DNA from: Rhizobium vallis
Lineage (GTDB): Bacteria; Pseudomonadota; Alphaproteobacteria; Rhizobiales; Rhizobiaceae
Direction of reading: 5' to 3'
Assembly: GCF_003985155.1 (NCBI RefSeq)
Contig: NZ_ML133689.1
Span: 124,001 to 188,000, forward strand
Length of the DNA stretch: 64,000 nucleotides
In this document: positions 19,317 to 27,570 of the stretch, piece after piece
How the letters are laid out: the number at the start of each line of letters is the position of its first letter
How positions within the stretch are numbered: position 1 is the stretch's first letter
The notes under the pieces: model-generated
Database searches by the model: none
What the model was told of the DNA's origin: nothing
What the model saw: only the letters and a program-made list of their open reading frames with translations
Translations under genes and position numbers: made by a program

Positions 19317-19961
19317 CTACTGGCGGGCGGCCCAGCCGAGGCCACGGCGCAGGATCAGCGGCATATAGGGATGGTCGAATTCTGCGGCGACATGGCCAAG
19401 GGCGGAATAGAAGATGCGACCGGCGCCGAAATGGCGCTTGAAGACGACGGGCATCACGACATTGCGCGCCGCCGGATCGTATGCGCCGGTAAAGGTCGTC
19501 GCCGCGAGGATTTCGACGCTCGGATCGTAGTGCAGGTAATATTGCTCGGAGTGATAGTCGAAGTCGGGAATACCCTCCATCACAGGGTCGTCCTGACGGG
19601 TGACGCCGACGCGGAAATCGATGATATTGCCGGGATGGGCGACCCAGGTGACGCCGGAGACGTAGCGGAAGGCGGCACTTTCCTTGAAGGAGGTGGCGAG
19701 TGCGCCGTGATGGCCGCCGAGCCCCAACCCGCCACGAACCGCCTCGACCAAGGCGCTCGCATGCGGCTTTTCGAGCGTTTCACCTGTTATGACAGGCACG
19801 AGAAGATCGGCCTTTGCGAGCTGAGGCGAGGCGAAGATGCCGAGATCACCTGTCACTTCGACGGCAAATCCGTCCTCGCGCAGGAGATCGGCGACGATGC
19901 CGGCGCATTGTTCAGGTTCATGACCCTGCCAGCCGCCCCAGACGATGATCGCCTTTTTCAT
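19317..19961 (-). CDS. ThuA domain-containing protein
   Basis: This 214-residue protein has the glutamine-amidotransferase-like ThuA fold: KAIIVWGGWQGHEPEQCAG at the N terminus, a central GLGLGGHHGALATSFKESAAFRYVSG, and FGAGRIFYSALGHVAAEFDHP at the end. ThuA proteins are linked to trehalose and disaccharide utilisation in rhizobia, probably in 3-keto-sugar metabolism, but the family reaction is not settled. No thuB or thuEFGK genes are adjacent, so the role here is open. The ATG follows GGAGGACACAAG. It is probably co-transcribed with the downstream acetyltransferase. Confidence 0.88.
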   Translation of the reverse strand: MKKAIIVWGGWQGHEPEQCAGIVADLLREDGFAVEVTGDLGIFASPQLAKADLLVPVITGETLEKPHASALVEAVRGGLGLGGHHGALATSFKESAAFRYVSGVTWVAHPGNIIDFRVGVTRQDDPVMEGIPDFDYHSEQYYLHYDPSVEILAATTFTGAYDPAARNVVMPVVFKRHFGAGRIFYSALGHVAAEFDHPYMPLILRRGLGWAARQ

Positions 19962-20193
19962 CTTGTGTCCTCCGCCGAAACTATTCTTTGCCCACTAGAT
20001 CAGACGATTATGCAAATCACGCGAATAATGCGTCAATGTTCGCATCAATGCTCATGGGCAGACCCTATGTCGGCTGAAAGCGATATCGGCATTTGACGTA
20101 TTGTCCGTTCAGGCGGATTGCAGTTCCTTCTTTTTATTGACGTGTATCTCGTCTAGGTTCCGCCTATCTCTCATTGAATAATAAGGGTGGTGC

Positions 20194-21177
20194 ATGGCAG
20201 GTGAAACGGTTCTTGTCGTCGGCGGCGCCGGCTATATCGGCTCGCATACGTGTCTCGACCTGGCGAACAAGGGCTATACGCCTGTCGTCTTCGACAATTT
20301 TTCGAACGGCCATCGCGAGTTCGTCAAATGGGGACCGGCCGAAGAGGGCGATATCCGTGACCGCGCCCGGCTGGATGAGGTGCTGGCCAAGCACAAGCCG
20401 TCGGCGATCCTGCATTTCGCGGCGCTGATCGAGGTCGGTGAATCGGTCAAGGACCCGATCTCCTTCTACGAGAACAATGTGATCGGCACCTTGACGCTGC
20501 TTTCGGCGGCGCAGGCAGCCGGCGTCAACGCCTTCGTCTTCTCCTCGACCTGTGCGACCTACGGCCTGCCGCAGAGCGTGCCGCTCGACGAGACGCATCG
20601 GCAGGTGCCGATCAATCCCTACGGGCGGACGAAATATATCGTCGAGCAGGCGCTTGCCGATTACGACCAGTACAGGAGCCTGCGCTCGGTGGTGCTGCGT
20701 TATTTCAATGCGGCCGGCGCCGATTTCGAGGGCCGCATCGGCGAGTGGCACCAGCCCGAAACCCATGCGATCCCGCTGGCGATCGATGCTGCGCTCGGCC
20801 GCCGCCAGGGTTTCAAGGTGTTCGGCAGCGATTATGAGACTCGCGACGGCACCTGCGTGCGCGACTATATCCATGTGCTCGATCTCGCCGATGCGCATGT
20901 GCGCGCGGTCGAATATCTCTTGAAGGGCGGCGAGTCCGTCGCGCTCAACCTTGGCACCGGCACCGGCACGACCGTCAAGGAGTTGCTCGGCGCGATCGAG
21001 GACGTGTCGAACAGGCCTTTCCCGGTCGAATATATCGGCCGCCGTGAAGGCGATTCGCACACGCTGGTCGCCAATAACGACAAGGCGCGCGACGTGCTCG
21101 GCTGGGTGCCGCAATATGATCTCTCGCAGATCATACAGTCGGCCTGGAACTGGCATGCAAAATCCAACCAGCATTGA
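20194..21177 (+). CDS. galE: UDP-glucose 4-epimerase (GalE/ExoB)
   Basis: The enzyme interconverts UDP-glucose and UDP-galactose using tightly bound NAD, supplying galactose for exopolysaccharide and lipopolysaccharide. The 327-residue protein shows the NAD-binding GGAGYIGSH at the N terminus, FSSTCATYG with the catalytic Ser/Thr, the YGRTKYIVE (YxxxK) catalytic motif at about residue 146, and the RYFNAAGAD and RDYIHVLDLADAH signatures of extended SDR epimerases. In rhizobia this gene is often called exoB. Its last 23 bases overlap the next gene. Confidence 0.95.
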   Translation: MAGETVLVVGGAGYIGSHTCLDLANKGYTPVVFDNFSNGHREFVKWGPAEEGDIRDRARLDEVLAKHKPSAILHFAALIEVGESVKDPISFYENNVIGTLTLLSAAQAAGVNAFVFSSTCATYGLPQSVPLDETHRQVPINPYGRTKYIVEQALADYDQYRSLRSVVLRYFNAAGADFEGRIGEWHQPETHAIPLAIDAALGRRQGFKVFGSDYETRDGTCVRDYIHVLDLADAHVRAVEYLLKGGESVALNLGTGTGTTVKELLGAIEDVSNRPFPVEYIGRREGDSHTLVANNDKARDVLGWVPQYDLSQIIQSAWNWHAKSNQH

Positions 21178-22714
21178 GCCAACCAGTATTAAGAAAGCCC
21201 GTCGGCCGAATGTCCTGCTGATAACGGCCGACCAGTGGCGCGGCGATTGCCTGTCGGCCGTCGGTCATGCTTGCGTGAAAACGCCTGGTGTCGATGCACT
21301 GGCGCGCGAAGGCACGCTCTTCCGGCGCCATTATGCCGGGGCCGCCCCCTGCTCGCCGGCGCGGGCGACGCTTTATACCGGCCTCTACCAGATGAACCAC
21401 CGCGTCTGCCGCAACGGTTCGCCGCTCGATGCCCGTTTCGACAATCTGGCGCTGGCGGCTCGGCGGGCCGGATATGATCCGACGCTGTTCGGCTATACCG
21501 ACACGGCGCCCGATCCGCGGAGCATGGACGCTGGCGATCCTCACCTGACGACCTATGAAGGTGTGCTGCCGGGCTTCACGGCCCGCCAGCTTCTGCCGGA
21601 GCATGAGAGACAGTGGCTCTCCTGGCTGAGGTCCCGCGGCCATGCAAATGCCGTCAGCCGGGACATACACATTCCCGTCGGCGCGGAGCCGGGAGAAATT
21701 TCCAATGCGGCGCCGGCCTATTCCCGCGACGAGACGCAGACGGCCTTCCTGGCCGGCGAGTTCATCCGCTGGGTGGGCGAGCAGGACAGGCCGTGGTTTG
21801 CGCATGTCTCTTTTCTGCGCCCGCATCCGCCGTTCTCAGTGCCGGGGCCGTTCAACCGGATGTTCAGCCCCGGTGACGGACCGGCTTTTGCGCGTGCGGA
21901 AAACCGCAAAGCGGAAGAGGACAGTCACCCCTATCTCGCTTTTGCCATGCCACGCACTGACAAGGGCAGCTTCATCCACGGCGCGGACGGGCCGCTCAGC
22001 GGCTGGAACGGCGCGGATTTCGCCGCGATCCGGGCGATCTATTATGGCATGATATCCGAGGTCGATGCGCAGCTCGGCCGCATCTGGCAGGCCCTGAAAG
22101 ACGCGGGCGCCTGGGAAAATACGCTTGTTATCTTCACCTCAGACCATGCCGAGATGATGGGCGACCACTGGACGCTCGGCAAGGGCGGCTTCTTCGACGG
22201 CAGTTACCATATTCCGCTTGTCATTCGCGATCCCGCAAGCGGTGCACAGGGTGGGGTCGTCGACGATTTCACCAGCGCTGCGGACATTTTTCCCACCCTT
22301 TGCCAAAGGCTCGGCATCGAAGCGAAGAACGGGCTCGACGGCCGGTCGCTCATGCCGTTTATCGACGGCGGGAGCGGGCAGGGCTGGCGGGATGCGGCAT
22401 TCTGGGAATTCGATTTCCGTGATATCGCCGGCGGCGAGGCGGAGCGGCATTTCGGACTGCGGTCCAACGAGTGCAATCTCGCGGTGATCCGCGATGCGCG
22501 GTTCAAATATGTGCATTTTACCGGGCTGCTGCCACTGCTCTTCAATCTCCGCGACGATCCGATGGAACTCGACAATGTCGCGGCTGATCCCGCCTATGCG
22601 GCGGTACGGCTCGAATATGCCGAAAGGCTGCTTTCGCTGAGAGCGCGGCATCTGGACCAGACGCTCGCCTATACCGAACTGACGGAAAAAGGGCCGGTCA
22701 CGCGCCGGCCCTGA
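21155..22714 (+). CDS. Alkaline-phosphatase-superfamily hydrolase (sulfatase / phosphonate monoester hydrolase-like)
   Basis: The 519-residue protein has the sulfatase fold. NVLLITADQWRGD holds metal-binding aspartates. APCSPARATLYTGLY carries the CxPxR sequence in which Cys becomes formylglycine. TSDHAEMMGDHWTLGK is the distal metal site. Segments such as RPHPPF, KGSFIHGADGP, EFDFRDIAGG and YVHFTGLLPLLFNLRDDP match my recollection of rhizobial phosphonate monoester hydrolase more than arylsulfatases. There is no signal peptide, which also fits that enzyme. It would hydrolyse phosphonate or phosphate mono- or diesters, or sulfate esters. The ATG at 21155 lies inside galE in another frame (23-base overlap), so translation is coupled. 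Confidence 0.85.
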   Translation: MQNPTSIEPTSIKKARRPNVLLITADQWRGDCLSAVGHACVKTPGVDALAREGTLFRRHYAGAAPCSPARATLYTGLYQMNHRVCRNGSPLDARFDNLALAARRAGYDPTLFGYTDTAPDPRSMDAGDPHLTTYEGVLPGFTARQLLPEHERQWLSWLRSRGHANAVSRDIHIPVGAEPGEISNAAPAYSRDETQTAFLAGEFIRWVGEQDRPWFAHVSFLRPHPPFSVPGPFNRMFSPGDGPAFARAENRKAEEDSHPYLAFAMPRTDKGSFIHGADGPLSGWNGADFAAIRAIYYGMISEVDAQLGRIWQALKDAGAWENTLVIFTSDHAEMMGDHWTLGKGGFFDGSYHIPLVIRDPASGAQGGVVDDFTSAADIFPTLCQRLGIEAKNGLDGRSLMPFIDGGSGQGWRDAAFWEFDFRDIAGGEAERHFGLRSNECNLAVIRDARFKYVHFTGLLPLLFNLRDDPMELDNVAADPAYAAVRLEYAERLLSLRARHLDQTLAYTELTEKGPVTRRP

Positions 22715-22720
22715 TCTCTC

Positions 22721-22830
22721 TAAAGCGCGTCGCGATCTTTCAGATTCGCTTGGGCCGCGCTTTAGATCCTTGATATCTCGCATGTCGTGGTCGCAAAACC
22801 GCGACACACTTTTGCGCGACATGCTTTAGC
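22721..22830. repeat. Rhizobial interspersed palindromic repeat, type B (copy 1)
   Basis: The 110-bp sequence begins TAAAGCGCGTCGCGATCTTT and ends GCGCGACATGCTTTAGC, with internal complementary pieces (CGCATGTCG, GCGACACA). A diverged inverted copy sits at 35131-35234, and I recognise the sequence as a common intergenic repeat in R. etli/leguminosarum genomes. Its right end supplies the stop codon (22826-22828) of the leftward DUF1993 gene. Confidence 0.8.
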
Positions 22831-23323
22831 CGAGATAATCGCGCTTGCCGATCGGCGCACCCTGGCTGCGCAGGATGGCATGGGCCGTCGCGACGTGGAA
22901 ATAGAAGTTCGGCAGCGCGAAGGTGGCGACATATTCGGCGCCAGGCAGCACAATGCCGCTCTTGCCCGGCAGGGTGATCTCACGGCTTTCCGTGCCTTCC
23001 AGCGTTTCGGCCGAGAAGCCGGCGAGATAGGCGTCGGTCTTTGCCAGGCGTTCGCGCAGTTCGTCGAAGGTCTTCTCGTTGTCCTCGAACTTCGGGGCTT
23101 CGGTCGCGGTCAGCCGGGCGAGCGCGAATTTGGCGCTGTCGCTGGCGCGCTGATACTGGCCGGAAAGCGGCAGCATGTCGGGCGCAAGACGGGAGGAGAG
23201 CAAAATGACGGGATCGAAGTTCTTTTCCTTCGCATAGGCTTCGGCCTTGTCGAGATAGGTTTTCAGGCTGGCAAGGCCGCGCTGGAACATGGGAACGGTA
23301 AGGCGATACATCGAAATGGACAT
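22826..23323 (-). CDS. DUF1993 family protein
   Basis: This 165-residue protein matches the DUF1993 family: MYRLTVPMFQRGLASLKTYLDKAEAYA near the start, ILLSSRLAPDMLPLSGQYQRASDSAKFALARL in the middle and ATFALPNFYFHVATAHAILRSQGAPIGKRDYLG at the end. The fold resembles DinB-type four-helix bundles; its biochemical function is unknown. The ATG at 23323 follows GGAGACAGGACAG. The stop codon lies within an interspersed repeat, so the last residues may have been set by the repeat's insertion. Confidence 0.85.
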   Translation of the reverse strand: MSISMYRLTVPMFQRGLASLKTYLDKAEAYAKEKNFDPVILLSSRLAPDMLPLSGQYQRASDSAKFALARLTATEAPKFEDNEKTFDELRERLAKTDAYLAGFSAETLEGTESREITLPGKSGIVLPGAEYVATFALPNFYFHVATAHAILRSQGAPIGKRDYLG

Positions 23324-23700
23324 CTGTCCTGTCTCCAAAATCTTCAAATGATCCGGCCGCGGTGAGAGGGCGAAGGCGACCGCGGCCATGAGCCTGCCTT
23401 CGGCCCTCCCATAGATGGAAGCTCCCTTTACTTTTCACAATGCGGAAATGCGAGACGCCGGTCGCAAAGCCTCGCCATTTGCGCCCGTATCTCTGTCTCT
23501 ATGCCGCTAAAGAGGCTTGACGCCGTTCCCAGAAAATGGAATGAATATTCCGCAAAGCAAATTCTACGGTTTGTTTGTTCCGTTTTACGGAGTGCCGCGG
23601 GAGAGGTGGCGCATGCAGGGGATTGCGGCTTCAGGGCAAATTGCCTGGGGCTCCGGCGTGAGGAGGGTGCAGCCGGGCACCGCTTTGTGGAGGAAGTGAA
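23324..23700. other. Divergent control region upstream of the sugar ABC operon
   Basis: This spacer lies between the leftward DUF1993 gene and the rightward transporter. It holds a possible -35 TTGACG at 23517-23522 and a palindrome at 23538-23551 (listed separately). TCCGTTTTACGGA at 23579-23591 is a second short dyad. Short open frames here lack ribosome sites and look like chance. Confidence 0.5.
23538..23551. promoter_or_regulatory. IolR-type operator GGAA-N6-TTCC
   Basis: The sequence GGAATGAATATTCC fits exactly the GGAA-N6-TTCC motif described for IolR, the RpiR-family repressor of inositol catabolism in Sinorhizobium meliloti. It overlaps the expected -10 region of the TTGACG promoter element at 23517 and lies 150 bases upstream of the inositol-type binding-protein start codon. 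No iolR gene is in the window. Confidence 0.6.
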
Positions 23701-24630
23701 ATGAAAAAGTTTATCCTGGGCACTGCGATGGCGCTCGTCATGTCGGCAGCGGCCCACGCGGAAACGGTTGGCGTCTCGATGGCGAAGTTCGACGACAACT
23801 TCCTGACCGTTCTTCGCAACGGCATGACCGATTATGCAAAGACGCTTAATGGAGTCACGCTGCAGGTCGAAGACGCGCAGAACGACGTTTCCAAGCAGCA
23901 GAGCCAGATCCAGAACTTCATCGCCTCCAAGGTCGATGCGATCATCGTCAATCCTGTCGATACCGATGCGACCACGGCGATGTCGAAGCTCGCCGCTGAC
24001 GCCGGGATCCCGCTGGTTTACGTCAACCGCCAGCCTGTCAACGTCGACACGCTGCCGGAAAAGCAGGCCTTCGTTGCTTCCAACGAGCAGGAATCCGGCA
24101 CGCTGGAAACCAAGGAAATCTGCCGCATTCTCGGCGGCAAGGGCAAGGCCGTCGTCATCATGGGCGAGCTTTCCAACCAAGCTGCGCGCATGCGCACCCA
24201 GGACGTTCATGACGTCATCAAGACGGATGAATGCAAGGGCCTGGAAATCGTCGAAGAGCAGACCGCCAACTGGGATCGTACCCAGGGCGCCGACCTGATG
24301 ACCAACTGGCTCTCCAGCGGCATCGAATTCGACGCCGTGATCTCCAACAATGACGAAATGGCGATCGGCGCCATCCAGGCGCTGAAGGCGGCTGGCAAGG
24401 ACATGACCAAGGTCGTCATCGGCGGCGTCGACGCCACGCAAGACGCGCTTGCCGCCATGCAGGCTGGTGATCTCGACGTCACCGTTTTCCAGGATGCCGC
24501 CGGCCAGGGCAAGGGCGCACTCGATGCGGCGCTCAAGATTGCCAAGGGCGAAAAGATCGACAAGAAGGTCTACATTCCCTTCCAGCTGGTCACGCCTGCC
24601 AACGTCAAGGACTTCGTCACGAAGAACTGA
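23701..24630 (+). CDS. Inositol/rhizopine-type sugar ABC substrate-binding protein
   Basis: The 309-residue protein has a signal peptide (MKKFILGTAMALVMSAAAHA, cleavage after about residue 20) and a periplasmic-binding-protein-4 fold. GVSMAKFDDNFLTVLRNGM, NFIASKVDAIIVNPVDTDATTAM, and PLVYVNRQP are characteristic of the MocB rhizopine-binding and IbpA-type myo-inositol-binding proteins, and differ from ribose and xylose proteins. I infer myo-inositol or scyllo-inosamine derivatives as ligand. GGAGGAAG precedes the ATG. First gene of a binding protein-ATPase-permease operon preceded by an IolR-type box. Agreement of protein family and operator raises confidence in inositol. Confidence 0.85.
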   Translation: MKKFILGTAMALVMSAAAHAETVGVSMAKFDDNFLTVLRNGMTDYAKTLNGVTLQVEDAQNDVSKQQSQIQNFIASKVDAIIVNPVDTDATTAMSKLAADAGIPLVYVNRQPVNVDTLPEKQAFVASNEQESGTLETKEICRILGGKGKAVVIMGELSNQAARMRTQDVHDVIKTDECKGLEIVEEQTANWDRTQGADLMTNWLSSGIEFDAVISNNDEMAIGAIQALKAAGKDMTKVVIGGVDATQDALAAMQAGDLDVTVFQDAAGQGKGALDAALKIAKGEKIDKKVYIPFQLVTPANVKDFVTKN

Positions 24631-24645
24631 GGCGAACGCCAAGCG

Positions 24646-24668
24646 GGATGCGGGCTTTGCCCGCATCC
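24646..24668 (+). terminator. Hairpin between binding-protein and ATPase genes
   Basis: A perfect 10-bp stem (GGATGCGGGC with GCCCGCATCC), a three-base loop and a short TTTCC tail follow the binding-protein gene. As in many sugar ABC operons, it likely causes partial termination or stabilises the upstream mRNA so that more binding protein is made. Confidence 0.65.
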
Positions 24669-24699
24669 TTTCCGCCTGTCCGTATCCGGAGGAGATGAT

Positions 24700-26241
24700 A
24701 TGGCCGTCAGCCCGACAACCATGGCCGCGGTGCGCGCGAGCGGCGCAGTTCCGAACGCGGAATATCTGCTGAGCGCCGAGGGCGTTCGCAAGGAATTTCC
24801 AGGTGTCGTCGCGCTCGATGACGTACAGTTCCGGCTGAAGCGCGCCTCCGTGCATGCGCTGATGGGCGAAAACGGCGCCGGGAAATCGACGCTGATGAAG
24901 ATCCTCGCCGGTATCTACACGCCTGATAAGGGCGATATCCGCCTGAAGGGCGTCGACATCCGGTTGAAATCTCCGCTCGATGCCTTGGAAAACGGCATCG
25001 CCATGATCCATCAGGAACTGAACCTGATGCCGTTCATGACGGTTGCGGAAAACATCTGGATTCGCCGCGAGCCCAAGAACCGCTTCGGTTTCGTCGATCA
25101 CGGCGTCATGCATCGGATGACCGAGGAGCTGTTTGCCCGGCTCAATATCGCGCTCGATCCCGATATCGAGGTCCGCTATCTCTCCGTCGCCAACCGGCAG
25201 ATGGTCGAGATCGCCAAGGCGGTTTCCTACAATTCCGACGTCCTCATCATGGATGAGCCGACTTCCGCGCTGACTGAGCGCGAAGTCGAGCATCTTTTCC
25301 GCATCATCCGGGATCTCAGAGCCCAGGGCATCGGCATCGTCTACATCACCCACAAGATGAACGAGCTCTTCGAGATCGCCGACGAATTCTCCGTCTTCCG
25401 CGACGGCCGCTATATCGGCACGCATGCCTCGACCGAGGTCACCCGCGATGACATCATCCGCATGATGGTCGGGCGCGAGATCACCCAGATGTTCCCCAAG
25501 GAAGAGGTGCCGATCGGCGAGGTCGTGCTCTCAGTCAAGGACCTCTGTCTCAATGGGGTCTTCCGCGACGTCTCCTTCGAGGTGAGAGCCGGCGAAATTC
25601 TCGGTGTGGCCGGCCTCGTCGGCTCCGGCCGTTCGAACGTCGCCGAAACGCTTTTCGGGGTAACGCCGGCGAGTTCCGGCTCGGTCGAACTCTTCGGCAA
25701 GCCAGTGACGATTTCCTCGCCGACCGAAGCCATCCGTCACCAGATGGCGTTCCTGACCGAGGACCGGAAAGACACCGGTTGTCTGCTGATCCTCGATATT
25801 CTGGAGAACATGCAGATTGCTGTCCTGCAGGACAGGTATGTCAAGGGTGGCTTCGTGCAGCAGGGTGCGATCGAGGCGACCTGCGAAGACATGGCGAAAA
25901 GGCTGCGCGTGAAGACGCCCAATCTTTACGAGCGCGTCGAGAATCTTTCCGGCGGCAATCAACAGAAAGTGCTGATCGGGCGCTGGCTGCTCACCAATCC
26001 GAAAATCCTGATCCTCGACGAGCCGACGCGCGGCATCGACGTCGGCGCCAAGGCGGAAATTCACCGGCTGGTCACCGAAATGGCGCGGAACGGCGTGGCG
26101 GTCATCATGATCTCGTCCGAAATGCCCGAGGTGCTCGGGATGAGCGACCGTATCATGGTCATGCACGAGGGACGCGTGACCGGTTTCCTCAATCGCGATG
26201 AAGCAACGCAGATCAAGGTGATGGAACTGGCTGCGCAGTGA
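24700..26241 (+). CDS. Sugar ABC transporter ATP-binding protein (inositol type, two ABC domains)
   Basis: The 513-residue protein is a tandem ATPase of the MglA/RbsA class. Domain 1 (about residues 25-265) has Walker [14 protein letters not shown], the relaxed signature [15 protein letters not shown] and Walker [13 protein letters not shown]. Domain 2 (about 270-510) has a degenerate Walker [13 protein letters not shown] but an intact [15 protein letters not shown] signature and [13 protein letters not shown]. Such asymmetry is normal in this class. It energises uptake of the ligand bound by the preceding gene product. A possible later start is at the ATG encoded at 24721. The permease follows 34 bases downstream. 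Confidence 0.92.
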   Translation: MAVSPTTMAAVRASGAVPNAEYLLSAEGVRKEFPGVVALDDVQFRLKRASVHALMGENGAGKSTLMKILAGIYTPDKGDIRLKGVDIRLKSPLDALENGIAMIHQELNLMPFMTVAENIWIRREPKNRFGFVDHGVMHRMTEELFARLNIALDPDIEVRYLSVANRQMVEIAKAVSYNSDVLIMDEPTSALTEREVEHLFRIIRDLRAQGIGIVYITHKMNELFEIADEFSVFRDGRYIGTHASTEVTRDDIIRMMVGREITQMFPKEEVPIGEVVLSVKDLCLNGVFRDVSFEVRAGEILGVAGLVGSGRSNVAETLFGVTPASSGSVELFGKPVTISSPTEAIRHQMAFLTEDRKDTGCLLILDILENMQIAVLQDRYVKGGFVQQGAIEATCEDMAKRLRVKTPNLYERVENLSGGNQQKVLIGRWLLTNPKILILDEPTRGIDVGAKAEIHRLVTEMARNGVAVIMISSEMPEVLGMSDRIMVMHEGRVTGFLNRDEATQIKVMELAAQ

Positions 26242-26275
26242 TGCGCCGCCTGCGATCGCCCAAGGGAGGTTTGAC

Positions 26276-27301
26276 ATGAATACCAAGGCAGCAGAGAGCA
26301 CGGCTCCGCTCGCAACTCGGCCGAGACGGCGGCGCATGCCGCCGGAACTCAGCATCTTCCTCGTGCTCGTCGGCATCGCGCTCATCTATGAAGTGCTCGG
26401 CTGGATGTTCATCGGCCAGAGCTTCCTTCTGAACTCACAGCGCCTGACGATCATGATCCTGCAGGTCTCCGTCATCGGCATCATCGCCGTCGGCGTGACG
26501 CAAGTCATCATCACCGGGGGCATCGATCTTTCCTCTGGCTCGGTCGTCGGCATGACGGCGATGATCGCAACGAGCTTCGCCCAGTCCTCCACCTGGGGCC
26601 GGGCCGTCTTTCCCTCGCTGACCGACTTGCCGGCTCTCGTGCCGATCATGGTCGGCCTGCTGATCGGGGCGGCCGCCGGTCTCATAAACGGCACGCTCAT
26701 CGCCTATACGAAGATCCCGCCGTTCATTGCGACGCTCGGCATGTTCGTTTCGGCCAGAGGTGTCGCCAAGTGGTACACCAAGGGACAGCCGGTTTCCGGC
26801 ATCACCGAACAGTTTCATTTCATCGGAACGAAGGCGTGGCCGGTCGTGGTTTTCCTGGTCGTCGCGCTGATCTTTCACATTGCGCTGCGTTACACCCGAT
26901 ATGGAAAGTTCACCTACGCCATCGGTGCGAACCCGCAGGCAGCGCGTGTGTCCGGCATCAATATCGAGGCGCATCTCGTCAAGGTCTATGTGATTGCGGG
27001 ATTGTTGGCAGGCCTTGCCGGTATCGTTACGGCGGCGCGCGCGGAAACCGCGCAGGCAAGCATGGGTGTCGGATATGAACTCGACGCGATCGCCGCGACC
27101 GTCATCGGCGGCACCTCGCTTACCGGCGGCGTCGGCCGCATCACCGGCACCGTCATCGGCACCATCATCCTCGGCGTCATGACCTCGGGCTTCACATTTC
27201 TCAGGATCGACGCCTACTACCAGGAGATCGTCAAGGGCGTCATCATCGTCGCGGCTGTCGTCATCGACGTCTACAGGCAGAAGAAGCGCCGCAAGCACTG
27301 A
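26276..27301 (+). CDS. Sugar ABC transporter permease (inositol type)
   Basis: The 341-residue protein belongs to the BPD_transp_2 (RbsC-like) permeases. It has a basic N terminus (TRPRRRRMPPE), a first membrane span at about residues 24-42, and eight or more further spans. GVTQVIITGGIDLSSGSVVGMTAMIA and ATVIGGTSLTGGVGRITGTVIGTIILGVM are the family signatures. YGKFTYAIGANPQAARVSGIN is the cytoplasmic loop contacting the ATPase. A GGGAGG site precedes the ATG, and a strong terminator follows, closing the operon. Confidence 0.92.
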   Translation: MNTKAAESTAPLATRPRRRRMPPELSIFLVLVGIALIYEVLGWMFIGQSFLLNSQRLTIMILQVSVIGIIAVGVTQVIITGGIDLSSGSVVGMTAMIATSFAQSSTWGRAVFPSLTDLPALVPIMVGLLIGAAAGLINGTLIAYTKIPPFIATLGMFVSARGVAKWYTKGQPVSGITEQFHFIGTKAWPVVVFLVVALIFHIALRYTRYGKFTYAIGANPQAARVSGINIEAHLVKVYVIAGLLAGLAGIVTAARAETAQASMGVGYELDAIAATVIGGTSLTGGVGRITGTVIGTIILGVMTSGFTFLRIDAYYQEIVKGVIIVAAVVIDVYRQKKRRKH

Positions 27302-27330
27302 TATCAGGCGGCAAGATCCGATGGTTTTTG

Positions 27331-27352
27331 CGGGGGCTTCGGCCCCCGTTTC
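27331..27352 (+). terminator. Rho-independent terminator with UUCG tetraloop
   Basis: CGGGGGC-TTCG-GCCCCCG forms a 7-bp GC stem capped by the very stable UUCG loop, followed by TTTCG. It lies 30 bases after the permease stop and ends the inositol-type operon. Confidence 0.85.
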
Positions 27353-27446
27353 GATTCTGGCGAAGCTCCGGACGTCGATAAAGAATTTCTGAAAAAAGGG
27401 GTGGCGAATTCCGTCAGCTTTTCTATTCTGGCCGCTTCATTCGCCC

Positions 27447-27550
27447 TCTACAGCGCCGCGCGTCTGAAAGGATGCGCAAAGGACGCTGTAGCACTTTGAA
27501 TGCTGCATAATTTTATTCTTAAATCGATTCCGATTTAAGGAATTATGCAG
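27447..27550. repeat. Rhizobial interspersed palindromic repeat, type A
   Basis: This 104-bp mosaic of nested dyads has an outer CTACAGCG/CGCTGTAG stem, then TGCATAATT/AATTATGCA enclosing TTAAATCG/CGATTTAA. I recognise it as a frequent intergenic element in R. etli/leguminosarum. It ends 20 bases before the dipeptidase start, so it sits in that gene's promoter or leader. Confidence 0.75.
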
Positions 27551-27570
27551 TGGGCAGCGCAGGAAGACAG

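Noticed and set aside
23428..25425. Long minus-strand open frame (665 codons) opposite the inositol-type transporter genes
   Set aside because: It is antisense to two genes with full ABC motifs; its translation is low in recognisable motifs and rich in His/Asp/Arg, as expected from the complement of GC-rich coding DNA.
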